Positions 44,392 through 53,291 of a stretch of 60,000 bases of DNA are shown piece by piece. The translations under genes and the position numbers were made by a program. Within the stretch, counting starts at the first letter, position 1; every line of letters starts with the position of its first letter. The notes below the pieces were generated by a model, which did not search any database, had not been told where the DNA came from, and saw nothing but the letters and a program-made list of their open reading frames with translations. This DNA is from Hydractinia symbiolongicarpus (Eukaryota; Cnidaria; Hydrozoa; Anthoathecata; Hydractiniidae): NCBI RefSeq assembly GCF_029227915.1, contig NC_079878.1, positions 2,048,001 through 2,108,000 on the forward strand, written 5' to 3'.

Positions 44392-44949
44392 ATGAACGAA
44401 TTCAATCACAAGAAGAAAGCATGGCCCAGAGTGGCCCAAGGCTACAAGCTAGCAGCACTGATGAAGAAGAGGAAGCAAGATCTTAAACAACAAGAGGGTG
44501 CTGTACAGCCTCCAGTCAAAAACTCTTCTGGGGTGAGTTCTGTACAGTCAGGTGGTGTACTATACATTGGTGGAAGCCTTATTATCCTCGCATGTATTGG
44601 AAGTGTCCTATATTTTACTCGTAAAAAATCCGCGAGTACTCAGCAGCCTCCACCAGCGGTTCATCAAAAACCTACCACGAACCACGATATCGAAAGTATG
44701 AGTTCTAATGTTACTCCCCAACAGAAAGAGATTATTGAAATGATATATGAGACCGTGGTCGACCTGGGTTTTACTTTCGCTTACGCGATGGCTGGAAAAA
44801 AATTCCTAGGGATCTCGAGTCCTAGTACTAAGCTGGATGGCAGCGATGTTATGAAGATGGTTGCGTATTTCACAGCTGGTAGAGGAAGCCGCGAAATGGC
44901 AGTGAGCAGAGGATGGTTGCCCGCGAGTATAGTCCCAAAGCCTAAGTAA
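44392..44949 (+). CDS. Small basic single-pass membrane protein, copy 2 (intact)
   Basis: 185 codons. Basic N-terminus (RVAQGYKLAALMKKRKQDLK), Ser/Gly spacer, transmembrane helix (VLYIGGSLIILACIGSVLYF, about residues 60-80), basic stop-transfer RKK, Gln/Pro linker, then a second domain (IIEMIYETVVDLGFTFAYAM, and ending SRGWLPASIVPKPK). Copy 1 homolog is split by a retroelement. Recurrent Polinton protein; a membrane or virion role is inferred. Confidence 0.65.
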   Translation: MNEFNHKKKAWPRVAQGYKLAALMKKRKQDLKQQEGAVQPPVKNSSGVSSVQSGGVLYIGGSLIILACIGSVLYFTRKKSASTQQPPPAVHQKPTTNHDIESMSSNVTPQQKEIIEMIYETVVDLGFTFAYAMAGKKFLGISSPSTKLDGSDVMKMVAYFTAGRGSREMAVSRGWLPASIVPKPK

Positions 44950-44960
44950 GCATATGCAAA

Positions 44961-44990
44961 TTTCGTGTATACCACGTGGTATACATGAAA
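44961..44990 (+). terminator. Intergenic hairpin before packaging ATPase, copy 2
   Basis: 13-bp stem TTTCGTGTATACC / GGTATACATGAAA (one G-T wobble) around ACGT. Counterpart of 20724-20751. Confidence 0.6.
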
Positions 44991-44996
44991 AATAAA

Positions 44997-45596
44997 ATGA
45001 CTCTAGACATCGTTAAAAACTCCTGCACTACAATCTTCACGGGTCCTACCTCATCTGGAAAGACGCAGCGCGTGCTCGCCCTCCTGGAAAATGAATACAG
45101 AGGACACTTTCATAACATCGTGATCCTATGTCCAACGATCCGGTGGAACAACACTTATCTTGATAAATCATCACTTTGGAAGAGTGATTATGTGTTTTTG
45201 ATAGAACCGCAGGATCAATTGTTTGAATAGATAGGCAAATTTTCGTCGCTGCTGGCAGGTGAAGAAACATTATTTATTGTCGATGATATCATAGCTGATG
45301 AATCTCTCGACAAACGAAGGCAACCTTTACTTGAGCTCGCAATCTCTGGGAGACATCGAAGGCACTCGTTATGGATCTTGACTCAGAGTTATTCGGCAGT
45401 GCCGAAGAATTTAAGACGACAAAAGAAGCAGCGGTTTATGTGGTACCCTAGTGAACGTTCCGATATGAAAATTATTGATGAAGAGACGAACCTGATGGAT
45501 TACTGGGAGCCTATAAAGAATCAGTTGAAAAAGTCTAAGCACGCGTGCCTATATATTCGTCTCGAGCACCCTAGAAATTGGAGCATATTGGAATAA
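44997..45596 (+). pseudogene. FtsK/HerA-type packaging ATPase, Polinton copy 2 (one in-frame stop)
   Basis: Walker A GPTSSGKTQR is canonical, Walker B is LFIVDDII and the sensor stretch is WILTQSYSAVPKNLRRQ. A TAG at 45228-45230 (between QLFE and IGKFSS) interrupts the frame; the rest is open to 45596. Upstream ATGs at 44976 and 44985 lie in or next to the hairpin, so 44997 is preferred. Confidence 0.82.
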
Positions 45597-45602
45597 ATAA
45601 AC

Positions 45603-45809
45603 ATGTCAGATATCAGAACCTTGGAAAAACAGCTGAAGGCTTGTCACAATGAGATGGACAGAATACCCTATCTAGAGGGGAGTCTGGAGGCCCTTCAGGA
45701 GGAGCTTCGTGATGTTCTGGAGAGAGAAAGGTTCCACAGGAATATTAATCATTTTGTATTAATGTCAACCGTCCTACTCATTGTGACCCTGGGTGGAACC
45801 ATTATTTAA
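45603..45809 (+). CDS. Coiled-coil peptide with C-terminal membrane segment, copy 2 (intact)
   Basis: 68 codons: coiled-coil LEKQLKACHNEMDRIPYLEG and LEALQEELRDVLERERFH, then hydrophobic LMSTVLLIVTLGG at the end, a probable tail anchor. Sits between ATPase (six bases upstream) and MSV199-like gene (six bases downstream), suggesting one transcript. Confidence 0.6.
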   Translation: MSDIRTLEKQLKACHNEMDRIPYLEGSLEALQEELRDVLERERFHRNINHFVLMSTVLLIVTLGGTII

Positions 45810-45815
45810 ATAAAG

Positions 45816-46430
45816 ATGTCCTCACTTGCGTTAAACACATTGCCCGCTATTGAGATATTGGTAAACAATCCAGGCCAACCAATGTTTAAGCGTTCAGATC
45901 TTGGAAGGTTCTTGGGTATTGTTGATATAAAAACATCCTGTAGAGCGCTTAATATAACGGAGAAGACGCGTATGGAGCTAAATGTTCAGGACCAGGCATG
46001 GTATGCCGGATCAAAGGAAACTAAAAATATTCACGATGTATTCATCTCTTTGGACGGTGCTCTTGAGATTTGTGTACATTCAAGAAAACCAAAGGCTCTT
46101 GAAATTATGAGATGGCTTGCGGCGAAAGGTATTAAAAAATTACAAGAAACTATCGAAGAGCATCATCAAGCTCTTGCAATACTCAAAGATGACCTTCAGG
46201 AAAGGGTCCTAACCATTGCCAACCTTCAGGATGATCGAGAGAAACAGCTCGACCTAAGAACATTGGAAATTGCGGGACTTCGTCAAAGACACGTACCACA
46301 TGCCAATGATGTGGTCAAGGATAATGTGATCATGATTTTTCGGAAACATACTACTCCTGACGACGATAGGTATCATCATCTTACACGCGACGACTTATAC
46401 GACCTGGGTGATACGGCATTAGAAGATTAG
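45816..46430 (+). CDS. MSV199/BRO-N-like DNA-binding protein, copy 2 (C-terminal domain lost)
   Basis: 204 codons. FKRSDLGRFLGIVDIKTSCR, VFISLDGALEICVHSRKPKA and EIMRWLAAKGIKKLQETIEE show the MSV199/BRO-N layout; a coiled coil follows (about residues 105-160). Compared with copy 1 the DUF3627-like domain is missing: after VIMIFRKH the sequence ends in unrelated YHHLTRDDLYDLGDTALED. Probable regulatory or DNA-binding role, by analogy with iridovirus and poxvirus relatives. Confidence 0.65.
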   Translation: MSSLALNTLPAIEILVNNPGQPMFKRSDLGRFLGIVDIKTSCRALNITEKTRMELNVQDQAWYAGSKETKNIHDVFISLDGALEICVHSRKPKALEIMRWLAAKGIKKLQETIEEHHQALAILKDDLQERVLTIANLQDDREKQLDLRTLEIAGLRQRHVPHANDVVKDNVIMIFRKHTTPDDDRYHHLTRDDLYDLGDTALED

Positions 46431-47175
46431 AGACGCGTGGTTTTGTGTGTTATGAACACACAAACTCGAGAAAATATTACTTTGGAAATCAACATTAATT
46501 CCTCTAACACGAAATTCCGATCAGGCCCATCTGCCAAGTAGTATAACAATCTCGTACCAGTTACGATACGGTCGAACCTGTATGTTTTCTTACTCCACCA
46601 GGCATCCGTAGCGCGGCGTCTTACATCGTTGTGCTCCTCGCCGGGTTGAAGCAAGTACAAATAGAGCCCGTCCTCAGGTAATGGGTTTTCCTCAGGATGC
46701 TCATCGCTTTTTGCGAGTGGTACATAATCAAGCTTGATAGCAGATGAAGGTTTAATACCAATCATAGCCGTCTTGGAATTGTTCATGGTTTTTACAATAT
46801 TGTATAGGTGTTTTACCCATGTAGTACTGGTTTTGTCAGAGGCAAGCTCCTGAGCATCTTGGGGTTTAAAGAGTCTCTCCGCGAGTACCTTATTGTAGCT
46901 TTCGACAAACTCCGTGAAAGTATGATGGTATTTGGTAGTTGCCCGCTTGATTTCCACACCTTTACCTTCCCGGAGCTTCGTGATGTCCGATTTGAATTTG
47001 CTACCTTGGTCACATTGGAAAGTCTTCGGATAACGGAGAGGTCCCGCTTCATAAATATCCTTGAGCATCTCCACAACCTCCTTAGCCCTCTTGCTACGTA
47101 ACGGCCGCGCTACCTTATACCTCGAGGCAACGTCAATACCCGTGAGGATATATTTGTCTGTGTTTTTATACACAT
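46427..47175 (-). pseudogene. INT: Integrase, catalytic C-terminal part, Polinton copy 2
   Basis: Minus-strand open frame with YILTGIDVASRYKVARPLRS, the second catalytic Asp in FQCDQGSKFKSD, the catalytic Glu in FVESYNKVLAERLF, and the C-terminal YRFDRIVTGTRLLYYLADGP. From about 47175 leftward in gene direction it joins foreign sequence because the N-terminal part has been inverted (see 47175-47618). The C-terminal tail after EELMLI also departs from copy 1. Confidence 0.85.
46442..46464. terminator. Hairpin between convergent MSV199-like and integrase genes, copy 2
   Basis: Perfect 10-bp stem TTTGTGTGTT / AACACACAAA with loop ATG, 11 bases after the plus-strand stop. Its stem sequence differs from that of copy 1 (22337-22364). 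Confidence 0.7.
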
Positions 47176-47618
47176 AACCGACGTCGGGAGGAACAGCGTG
47201 CTGCTGGATAGAGTTTAAAGGAATTAGAGGAAAATATGAGACAGTACTGTATTGCAACGATCGAGAAGGCTCCAGAGCGATCGAGAAGGCTCCTTGGCCG
47301 TCCTCGCGTTCGTAGCGTACAAATACATGTAATTGTTTTTTATATATAATAAATGTCAAAGCATATCATTACTTCAGAAGAAGCGGAAAAATTAAGCAGC
47401 ATCTATTACCAACCAGAACATCTTTTGACTGGACGAAAAGCCATTACGATACTCACTGAAAAATCTGGTCTTTCCAAAAAAAGTGTTATTCACTGGCTGA
47501 GTCGCCAGCTCTTGTGGCTGAGACATGTCAAGGGTCCAAAGCGCATTAATTAACCTCATTTCACTGTTACGAGACCTAATAAGATCCACCAATTCGACCT
47601 GCTCTATATGTCTCATGT
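47175..47618 (+). other. Inverted segment: integrase N-terminus and end of small basic protein gene, copy 2
   Basis: On the plus strand this block reads first the last codons of the small basic protein (GSLAVLAFVAYKYM, about 47290-47332) and then the integrase N-terminus from ATG 47353 (YYQPEHLLTGRKAITILTEK, SKKSVIHWLSRQLLWLRH), ending near 47618 in the D1 region (HQFDLLYMSH). In copy 1 the same parts are on the minus strand. The right breakpoint joins directly to the capsid gene end. Confidence 0.85.
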
Positions 47619-48628
47619 TCCATATGATCCTTAGGCACCATGGCATGTGAATAGAGCTCATTGGGGCTCCCTTCGATTGTGACAGAGATCTTCTCGATCT
47701 TCGGATTATAAAATTTTTTGTTCTTCCCAGCATATGCCTTAACAACGGTAGGATACTGGAATAATAGGAGGACTCCCTTTAAGCTCTTGGCAGTGGTATC
47801 TAATTATAGGTTGTAGGATGTGTCAGCCTTTTTCAGGGTCACCACTTCACTTCTGAGGATCCTTTCGTATGGTAGGGCAAGCCTCGAGTATCTCGACATC
47901 ATGGCACCTGCCAATTCTTCGTTGGTCACTTTATCAAACTCTAAGCAAATATTGCTGATCTTATAGGAGGAATCCGCGGCCTTTGCCGCTGTGCTTCCAG
48001 ATGCCGCAGTGCCGGAGTCCTTTATCACGTCACCGTACGATGCAAAATGAAGAATGAAGCTGCGTCGGTCATGAATTCCAGCCTGGTAGAAGGGTAAGTC
48101 TCGTGTCAACGAGAACATCTTACCGATAGGAATAAAGAACGTGTTACCGTAGGCCTCAGCGATGGCCTTCTCTTCGTTATTACCAACATGGTCGCTGGCT
48201 TTGACTTGGAGGGACCTAATGGTACCATCGTTCGGATTGATACCCTGAAGGATCAGGTTATTGTCCCTATCAAATTTTGGCAGCCAGAGATCACGATAAA
48301 CCGCGAGCACGTTGTAATCTTGTATGTTTTGTATTTCGTTGTTGTTAAGGCTAATTCTAAGGTTTTGAACCAATGCTTTGCCGATATTGCTCACAATTGT
48401 ATGCTTGCTGTTTGTACCAGTCAGCTCAAGGTCGAACATCAACTTTATTGAGCCGGGGAAAATGACCTGATTTTCACCCATATTAGGAAGATCCACGTAC
48501 AAATTTTCATTGGCACCAATGGTGTAAGGCAAGTGGCTTATCTTTACCCTTTGCCTTTTGCCTTTCATAGAAAACATAGTCTTGATTTCCCTGTATGGAT
48601 TTAGTTTATTTCCGAATATGTTAGACAT
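47619..48628 (-). pseudogene. Major capsid protein, Polinton copy 2 (truncated, one stop)
   Basis: Starts MSNIFGNKLNPYREIKTMFS at 48628 and is open to a TAA at 47801-47803 (274 codons). It then stays in frame to about 47625 (KSLKGVLLLFQY, SHAMVPKDHME), where the inversion breakpoint removes the conserved C-terminal part seen in copy 1. Middle and N-terminus closely match copy 1 (NLYVDLPNMGENQVIFPGSI). Confidence 0.8.
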
Positions 48629-48662
48629 GTTTATTTATAGCAGTTTGGAGTTGAAACAAACT
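48629..48662. promoter_or_regulatory. Bidirectional promoter between capsid and membrane-active protein genes, copy 2
   Basis: 34 bases, one difference from copy 1 (25124-25157); TATA-like TTTATTTATAG present. Confidence 0.5.
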
Positions 48663-49922
48663 ATGCATAATCCGGGATATGATGACCTTACGCCAGAGGA
48701 AGATATTCCAGACGAGCCTGAGGAGTTTAGTAGCGAGATCCTTCGACCCGAGCCTGATGTCAGCCTAACACCAGGACAACAGCAGGGAGGTGCGCGTAGG
48801 CGATTGGATGTTGGGCTTGAACTTAGCGAGCATTTAGTATTAAGGCTGTCAACCGATAAAAATTATCATTATTTTAGGGTCGATGAAGGTAAAAAGCTTG
48901 TTTTTAGGGCGGTTACGCTGGGGAGTAAAGAATATAAAGAGATAGCGCTTACGACTGCGACCGGTGAGTTAAGAGCTATTACAGCTATAGAGACAGACTT
49001 AGGACCTACGCGTCTGAAGGCCTTAGGTTTTGCCGACTATGTTACACCCAACAAAGGCAGTAAAATGAGAGCTCAAAACCTCCTGAATGATATTGATACA
49101 GTCGCGAATAACCCTGGTGAAATCGAGATGCTGCCGCTACTCGAGAACGTGCTCGATGACACGGAGAGCCTGATCGAAGATACTTCCTTTGGTGGGAATA
49201 TCACAGAGAGTGAAAGAAGAGGGTTAAACCTCGAGCTTCAAACGTTACATGGTAACCTCAAGCACTTGAAAGGCAAGATGGTCTTTTACGGCTCTCAGAT
49301 CTCCGAGAGAGAAGCCAAGGTGAAAGAGCTCGAGAGCAAAAAAGCCACACCTGGGGCATCTGATGAACAGCTAGCTATCTGGGACAGGGATATAGCGAAG
49401 GCCAAGGAAGACCTGGAACGACTACGTGATCAAAAAGAGGCTACTGCAAAAGCGCACGGTTTACTATCATCCGACACTCAGAGCCAGCTGCTACACATTA
49501 AAGACACATTAATGAAAATCGCAGGGGATGATAAAACTTTGGTTGAAAAGCTCAAGATTCTCTTCAAGGAACAAGGCTTGACTATAGCGAGTATCATCTC
49601 AGCCGTGGGCTTACTGATATCAACCCTAGTCCTAGCGCTCACGGGAGGTAGTGGGGCAGCAGCAGGTGCAGGAGGAAGTGGTGGTAGCAAAGGATTTGTT
49701 CAAAAACAGCTGGAGAGATTGGGAAAATTCCTTAAATATCTAGCAGGGAAGGCGGGGGCAGCTCTTCCTGGGATAATTGGTACCATCGTATCATTTTTCT
49801 TCCGGGTAGCCGCCAAAATCGTGGAATATGTAGCGAGGCATCTGTATTTGGCCATCGCGGGTGCTGTGGGTATAGTTGTAGCGTATGTAGGTAACAGGGG
49901 GAGTAAGGGTAAATCGCACTGA
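48663..49922 (+). CDS. Membrane-active Polinton protein, copy 2 (intact, 419 codons)
   Basis: An in-frame ATG at 48558 lies within the divergent capsid gene, so the start is set at 48663 (MHNPGYDDLTPEEDIPDEPE). Acidic N-terminus; a middle domain (ALGFADYVTPNKGSK, LLENVLDDTESLIED); a long coiled coil (about residues 180-270); then MKIAGDDKTLVEKLKILFKE. The last 110 residues hold three or four hydrophobic or amphipathic helices with a Gly/Ala/Ser linker (LTIASIISAVGLLISTLVLA, GGSGAAAGAGGSGG, LPGIIGTIVSFFFRVAAKIV, YLAIAGAVGIVVAYVGNR). The pattern suggests pore or membrane insertion, perhaps in capsid-membrane interplay or entry; unproven. Confidence 0.7.
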   Translation: MHNPGYDDLTPEEDIPDEPEEFSSEILRPEPDVSLTPGQQQGGARRRLDVGLELSEHLVLRLSTDKNYHYFRVDEGKKLVFRAVTLGSKEYKEIALTTATGELRAITAIETDLGPTRLKALGFADYVTPNKGSKMRAQNLLNDIDTVANNPGEIEMLPLLENVLDDTESLIEDTSFGGNITESERRGLNLELQTLHGNLKHLKGKMVFYGSQISEREAKVKELESKKATPGASDEQLAIWDRDIAKAKEDLERLRDQKEATAKAHGLLSSDTQSQLLHIKDTLMKIAGDDKTLVEKLKILFKEQGLTIASIISAVGLLISTLVLALTGGSGAAAGAGGSGGSKGFVQKQLERLGKFLKYLAGKAGAALPGIIGTIVSFFFRVAAKIVEYVARHLYLAIAGAVGIVVAYVGNRGSKGKSH

Positions 49923-49924
49923 GA

Positions 49925-49952
49925 GTCTAGTATGTTGTTCAACACATTAGAC
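49925..49952. terminator. Hairpin between convergent genes at 49922/49953, copy 2
   Basis: Arms GTCTAGTATGTT and AACACATTAGAC (one wobble, one mismatch) around a short loop. Counterpart of 26357-26384, with changed arm sequence. Confidence 0.55.
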
Positions 49953-50765
49953 CTATTTCTTCATCCATATATATGCGAGTATAAGTCCTATTCGGAGGTG
50001 TGGTGAAGGATGCCTCATGCTTGACAGCTTTGGTATTCAGATCTAACTCCACACCTATACCTACATCAGAGGGCGCGATTAGAACATTGTTGTTATACCC
50101 TACAATCTTTCCAATGCGTAGGTCCACGCTGGGCATTACGGCGAAGTTTACTGGTATAGTATACTTTCGCTTAGCTTCGTCAGGTCCTCCGATTTCAGGC
50201 CCTGGGAGGTTGGTATGATGAATTTGGCCCAATCCCCATCAACCTGCGGCCCCCAACGGCCGTTGGTGAGTGACGACATTACTGCTTTAAACGTGTACAA
50301 AGTGTTGGGATCCGCACCATATTCACGACATACTCGCGCATACCCCGAGGTACAGTAGGGGTTATCGTACTGAGAAAAGCCTCCCTCGTATGGCATGGGT
50401 ACCTTCATTCTCGCTAAAATACGACGAATATGGCAGTACACGTGAAACTTGAAAATAGCGTTAACGAGGGGTACGGAGCCACTCATGTGCTTGGCAGATA
50501 TCCCCAACGCCGTTGTGGCGCAATGACAAGCAAAATTCACCTGGATGTTCCAATATTTTAAGGCTCGCCCTTTCCAATTTAAATTTACAGAATCGTTCAA
50601 CAGGTTAGTGGGAACTTTGATGGGATAATTGGTAAACTGTGGGAATGCCATGGAAATGTGCTGAGTCGTAGACACGTATAGCTCCTGATGCTCCAAGTTA
50701 GTTACGTTGAGAGGCCACTCGCCTCTGTTGGACTTTGCTGTAGGATTATAGCTATAAATATTCAT
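49953..50765 (-). pseudogene. Tail-anchored late protein, copy 2 (internal deletion and loss of anchor)
   Basis: Starts MNIYSYNPTAKSNRGEWPLN at 50765 and is open for 205 codons (QVNFACHCATTALGISAKHM, MPYEGGFSQYDNPYCTSGYA, TNGRWGPQVDGDWAKFIIPT). About 170 bases present in copy 1 are missing near 50155, after which VNFAVMPSVDLRIGKIVGYN continues in another frame. The segment encoding the C-terminal membrane helix is largely deleted near 49993. Function unknown; structural protein suspected. Confidence 0.5.
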
Positions 50766-50767
50766 CT

Positions 50768-50781
50768 TTTCTTTAAAGAAA
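50768..50781. promoter_or_regulatory. Palindrome between divergent late genes, copy 2
   Basis: TTTCTTTAAAGAAA, identical to 27470-27483, six bases before ATG 50788. Confidence 0.5.
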
Positions 50782-50787
50782 GGAACA

Positions 50788-51489
50788 ATGAAGCAACTTT
50801 ACGTTATTAATATTGATGAACCAATAGTCTTTGATGAATATCTGAGTGAAGGAACCAGGATCGCTCTGAAATCCATCAGCATTAGAGCTACATGGCTGAA
50901 TCTTTTCGAAAAAAATAACGATATTAAAATTTATAAAGCGACGCCTGGTTCGACCAATGATGGGGATTTTATCGTTGGGGATTTTGAAATCCTTATTATT
51001 ATCGAAAAGGGCTTATAGAGAATAGAAGATCTCGCTGCCATAGTCTACGAGCATGCGGGAGGAAGGATCAAACTTTTTGTACTCAGGAACGGAGTATGTA
51101 AAGTCAGAGTTAGTAAAGGATATGTTGCCATAGTTGATAAGACATTGACGGATCTTATGGGATATAATTTTCATACCAAATTAATGTTCACCGAAGGCGA
51201 TCACGACAGCTTATACAAGGCTGATGTCTACCAGAGGCTTAGACTCACTTGTCACCAGCTAGATGAGGAAAGATGCCTTCTTAACGGAAAAAAGTCTAAG
51301 ATACTAGCAATACTCCCTATCAAAGAGCTTACTGCTTGGGGAGATGAGATGAGATGGACTTTTGATAACCCTGTTTACCTTCCTTTGAAGGGCTCGACGG
51401 ATCACCTAAATATTATGTTGACGGATGAATATCACCATGATAAAAACGTTTTATTCATAGGACTAACGATGTGCATGCTTATAAAATAA
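50788..51489 (+). pseudogene. Polinton virion-type protein with beta-rich C-terminus, copy 2 (one in-frame TAG)
   Basis: ATG 50788 (MKQLYVINIDEPIVFDEYLS) is intact here. The frame is open except for a TAG at 51016-51018, then continues to 51489 (RIKLFVLRNGVCKVRVSKGY, ILAILPIKELTAWGDEMRW, YLPLKGSTDHLNIMLTDEY). Total 233 codons. Family seen in many cnidarian Polintons; minor capsid or penton role is a guess. Confidence 0.55.
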
Positions 51490-52130
51490 ATGTCGGTTAT
51501 TATAAAACTTTACCCGAGCTTACCGCCGAGTGCACCGGATCATGAGAATAACGAGGGGCACGTGTATCGTCTAAAGAAAATAGAGGAAATAGAACATTTT
51601 CTGAGAAGCGAGGTCAAACAACATGAAAAACTCGCTAAAAAATTTGGAATGCATGGTACCTGGATCCATTATATGGACCACGGATTGCTCGCAATAAGCG
51701 TGATAACATAAGGCGTAGGTATCGCTATGCTCAGTGGGATAGGAGTTCCTCTAGCCGTCGCTATGGGAGGAATCTCAATAGCCGTTGGATTGGGACAGAC
51801 TGCTTTAAAACAAGGTGGAAAGAAGCTGAATTATAAACTTAAGAAACACGACTCAATAAGACTCCTTGCAGAGACTAAGCTGAATTCAATAGTTGATTTG
51901 ATATCAAGGGCTATTGATAATGGAGTGATAAGTGACTATGAATTTAGCCTGATAATGCAAGAAAAGCAAAAATATATGATGCTCAAGGAGCAAAAAGACA
52001 ACGTACGAAGAAGATCGTTAGCGAGATCAATGACCAAGAAAGACAAGCACTTGTCGCGAAAGGTAGAGATGAAGCAAGGGCTGAGTTGTTAAAAAACTTG
52101 CAATCTGCACAATATGTAAGAAATACCTAG
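51490..52130 (+). pseudogene. Polinton membrane protein with hydrophobic hairpin, copy 2 (stop and frameshift)
   Basis: Homolog of the intact gene 28189-28833. A TAA at 51709-51711 lies in the first hydrophobic segment, and a frameshift near 51995 lies in the C-terminal helix. Its ATG is one base after the previous stop. Conserved: KKIEEIEHFLRSEVKQHEKL, LLAETKLNSIVDLISRAID. Confidence 0.6.
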
Positions 52131-52152
52131 AGGCACCACCTAAATATTCATA

Positions 52153-52181
52153 ATCTAATGTATATTAACAATACATTAGAT
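52153..52181. terminator. Hairpin between convergent genes at 52130/52176, copy 2
   Basis: Perfect 11-bp stem ATCTAATGTAT / ATACATTAGAT, 7-base loop ATTAACA. Same stem as copy 1 (28856-28884) with a changed loop. Confidence 0.65.
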
Positions 52182-52451
52182 GGTACCCACAACCTCACCT
52201 GTAATGGCATCAATCATTAGGTGACCTTCATATATAATGGTGCGTTTCTGTCTCGCTTCGAGGCCTGTTATGTACTCATCGAGTATTTTGATAGACGCGA
52301 TATCCGAGCATGGCTTGCAATATGGCCCAAAGGTTTGTGTTGCAGTATCTATATATTTTACTTTGTGAATAGCAGCGATAAGATCAGATTTCTTGAGAGT
52401 GGACTAGCCACGAATACCCAGCTTCTTTGCCTCTTTTTTTAAATCAATCAT
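52176..52451 (-). pseudogene. Small SAP-like protein, copy 2 (one in-frame stop)
   Basis: LKKEAKKLGIRG is followed by an in-frame TAG where copy 1 has Tyr; afterwards LKKSDLIAAIHKVKYID and CKPCSDIASIKILDEYITGL match copy 1 to the end. 91 codons in the undamaged frame. Start at 52451. Confidence 0.55.
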
Positions 52452-52453
52452 GT

Positions 52454-53069
52454 TTATTGCACTACAACGAATGGTTCCTCGTCATCTGAATCAAGGTGTC
52501 GTGTCCTTAGGGTTACAGGTACCGGCTTGTATTTTCACTCTTCGAGTAGGACCTGCATATAGTGCTTATTCCCCTGTTGATAAATGCTGGATATTTTTAG
52601 TATACAGATACAGGAACATGGTTGTCGCATAGGTATTGGAAGATCGTAGAAATACGTGTTTATTTTACCATCCCATTCTTAAATTTTTGTGTTCAGGTAT
52701 CTACCGTTCTTCACTGATGAGGTCGTGAACTCACTACCATATAGTTTCTCAATCCTGGCTAGGATACACCTGTATTTTTTCAGCCATTCAGGATGGATAT
52801 ACATATCAAATGACATTGTAGCTAAGGGAGGATCCATCATCGTATCTGGATGCACCGTTTGAATACAGCCCCTTTGGCGTTATAATCAATAATGACGATA
52901 TCTTGTCACCATGTTTATAGCCTATAACATATCTAGCATCTTTGCCTTTGTTGGATTTAATTGGATCACTAAGTACGATATTCCCAATTTGAACCTCTTC
53001 AATATAAAGTACAGTCGGTTCGCTGTAAAAATTCTTGGTATCTATGGAGTTATTACAAAATTTGAACAT
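52454..53069 (-). pseudogene. Conserved Polinton late protein, copy 2 (frameshifted)
   Basis: Starts MFKFCNNSIDTKNFYSEPTV; open through SLLIITPKGLYSNGASRYDD and then shifts near 52820. Remaining coding similarity continues to a stop at 52454-52456, with the acidic DDEEPFVVV-like end. Homolog of 29201-29806; the copy 1 stop codon position is intact here (YVIGYKHGD). Confidence 0.5.
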
Positions 53070-53095
53070 CCTTTATTATAATAACCAGGGCCCAA

Positions 53096-53257
53096 CTAAG
53101 CATTTTTACAAATACACCATCCACCGTTATACGTTATATACATCATATAGTGCTGCCAACACAGCATTTTCACACATATAACTAGCCTTCTTCCACAGGA
53201 GCATCTATCATATTTATCGAGATCAATCCCACATTAATCACAATATTCCTTGGTCAT
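53096..53257 (-). pseudogene. Zinc-ribbon-like small protein, copy 2 (one in-frame stop)
   Basis: Reads TKEYCD, stop, CGIDLDKYDRCSCGRRLVI, CWQHYMMYITYNGGWCICK; homolog of 29834-29992. Conserved Cys pairs support it as a genuine gene family. Confidence 0.5.
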
Positions 53258-53291
53258 ATTTATTTGATAGAACTCTGGTAACTGGCAATTT

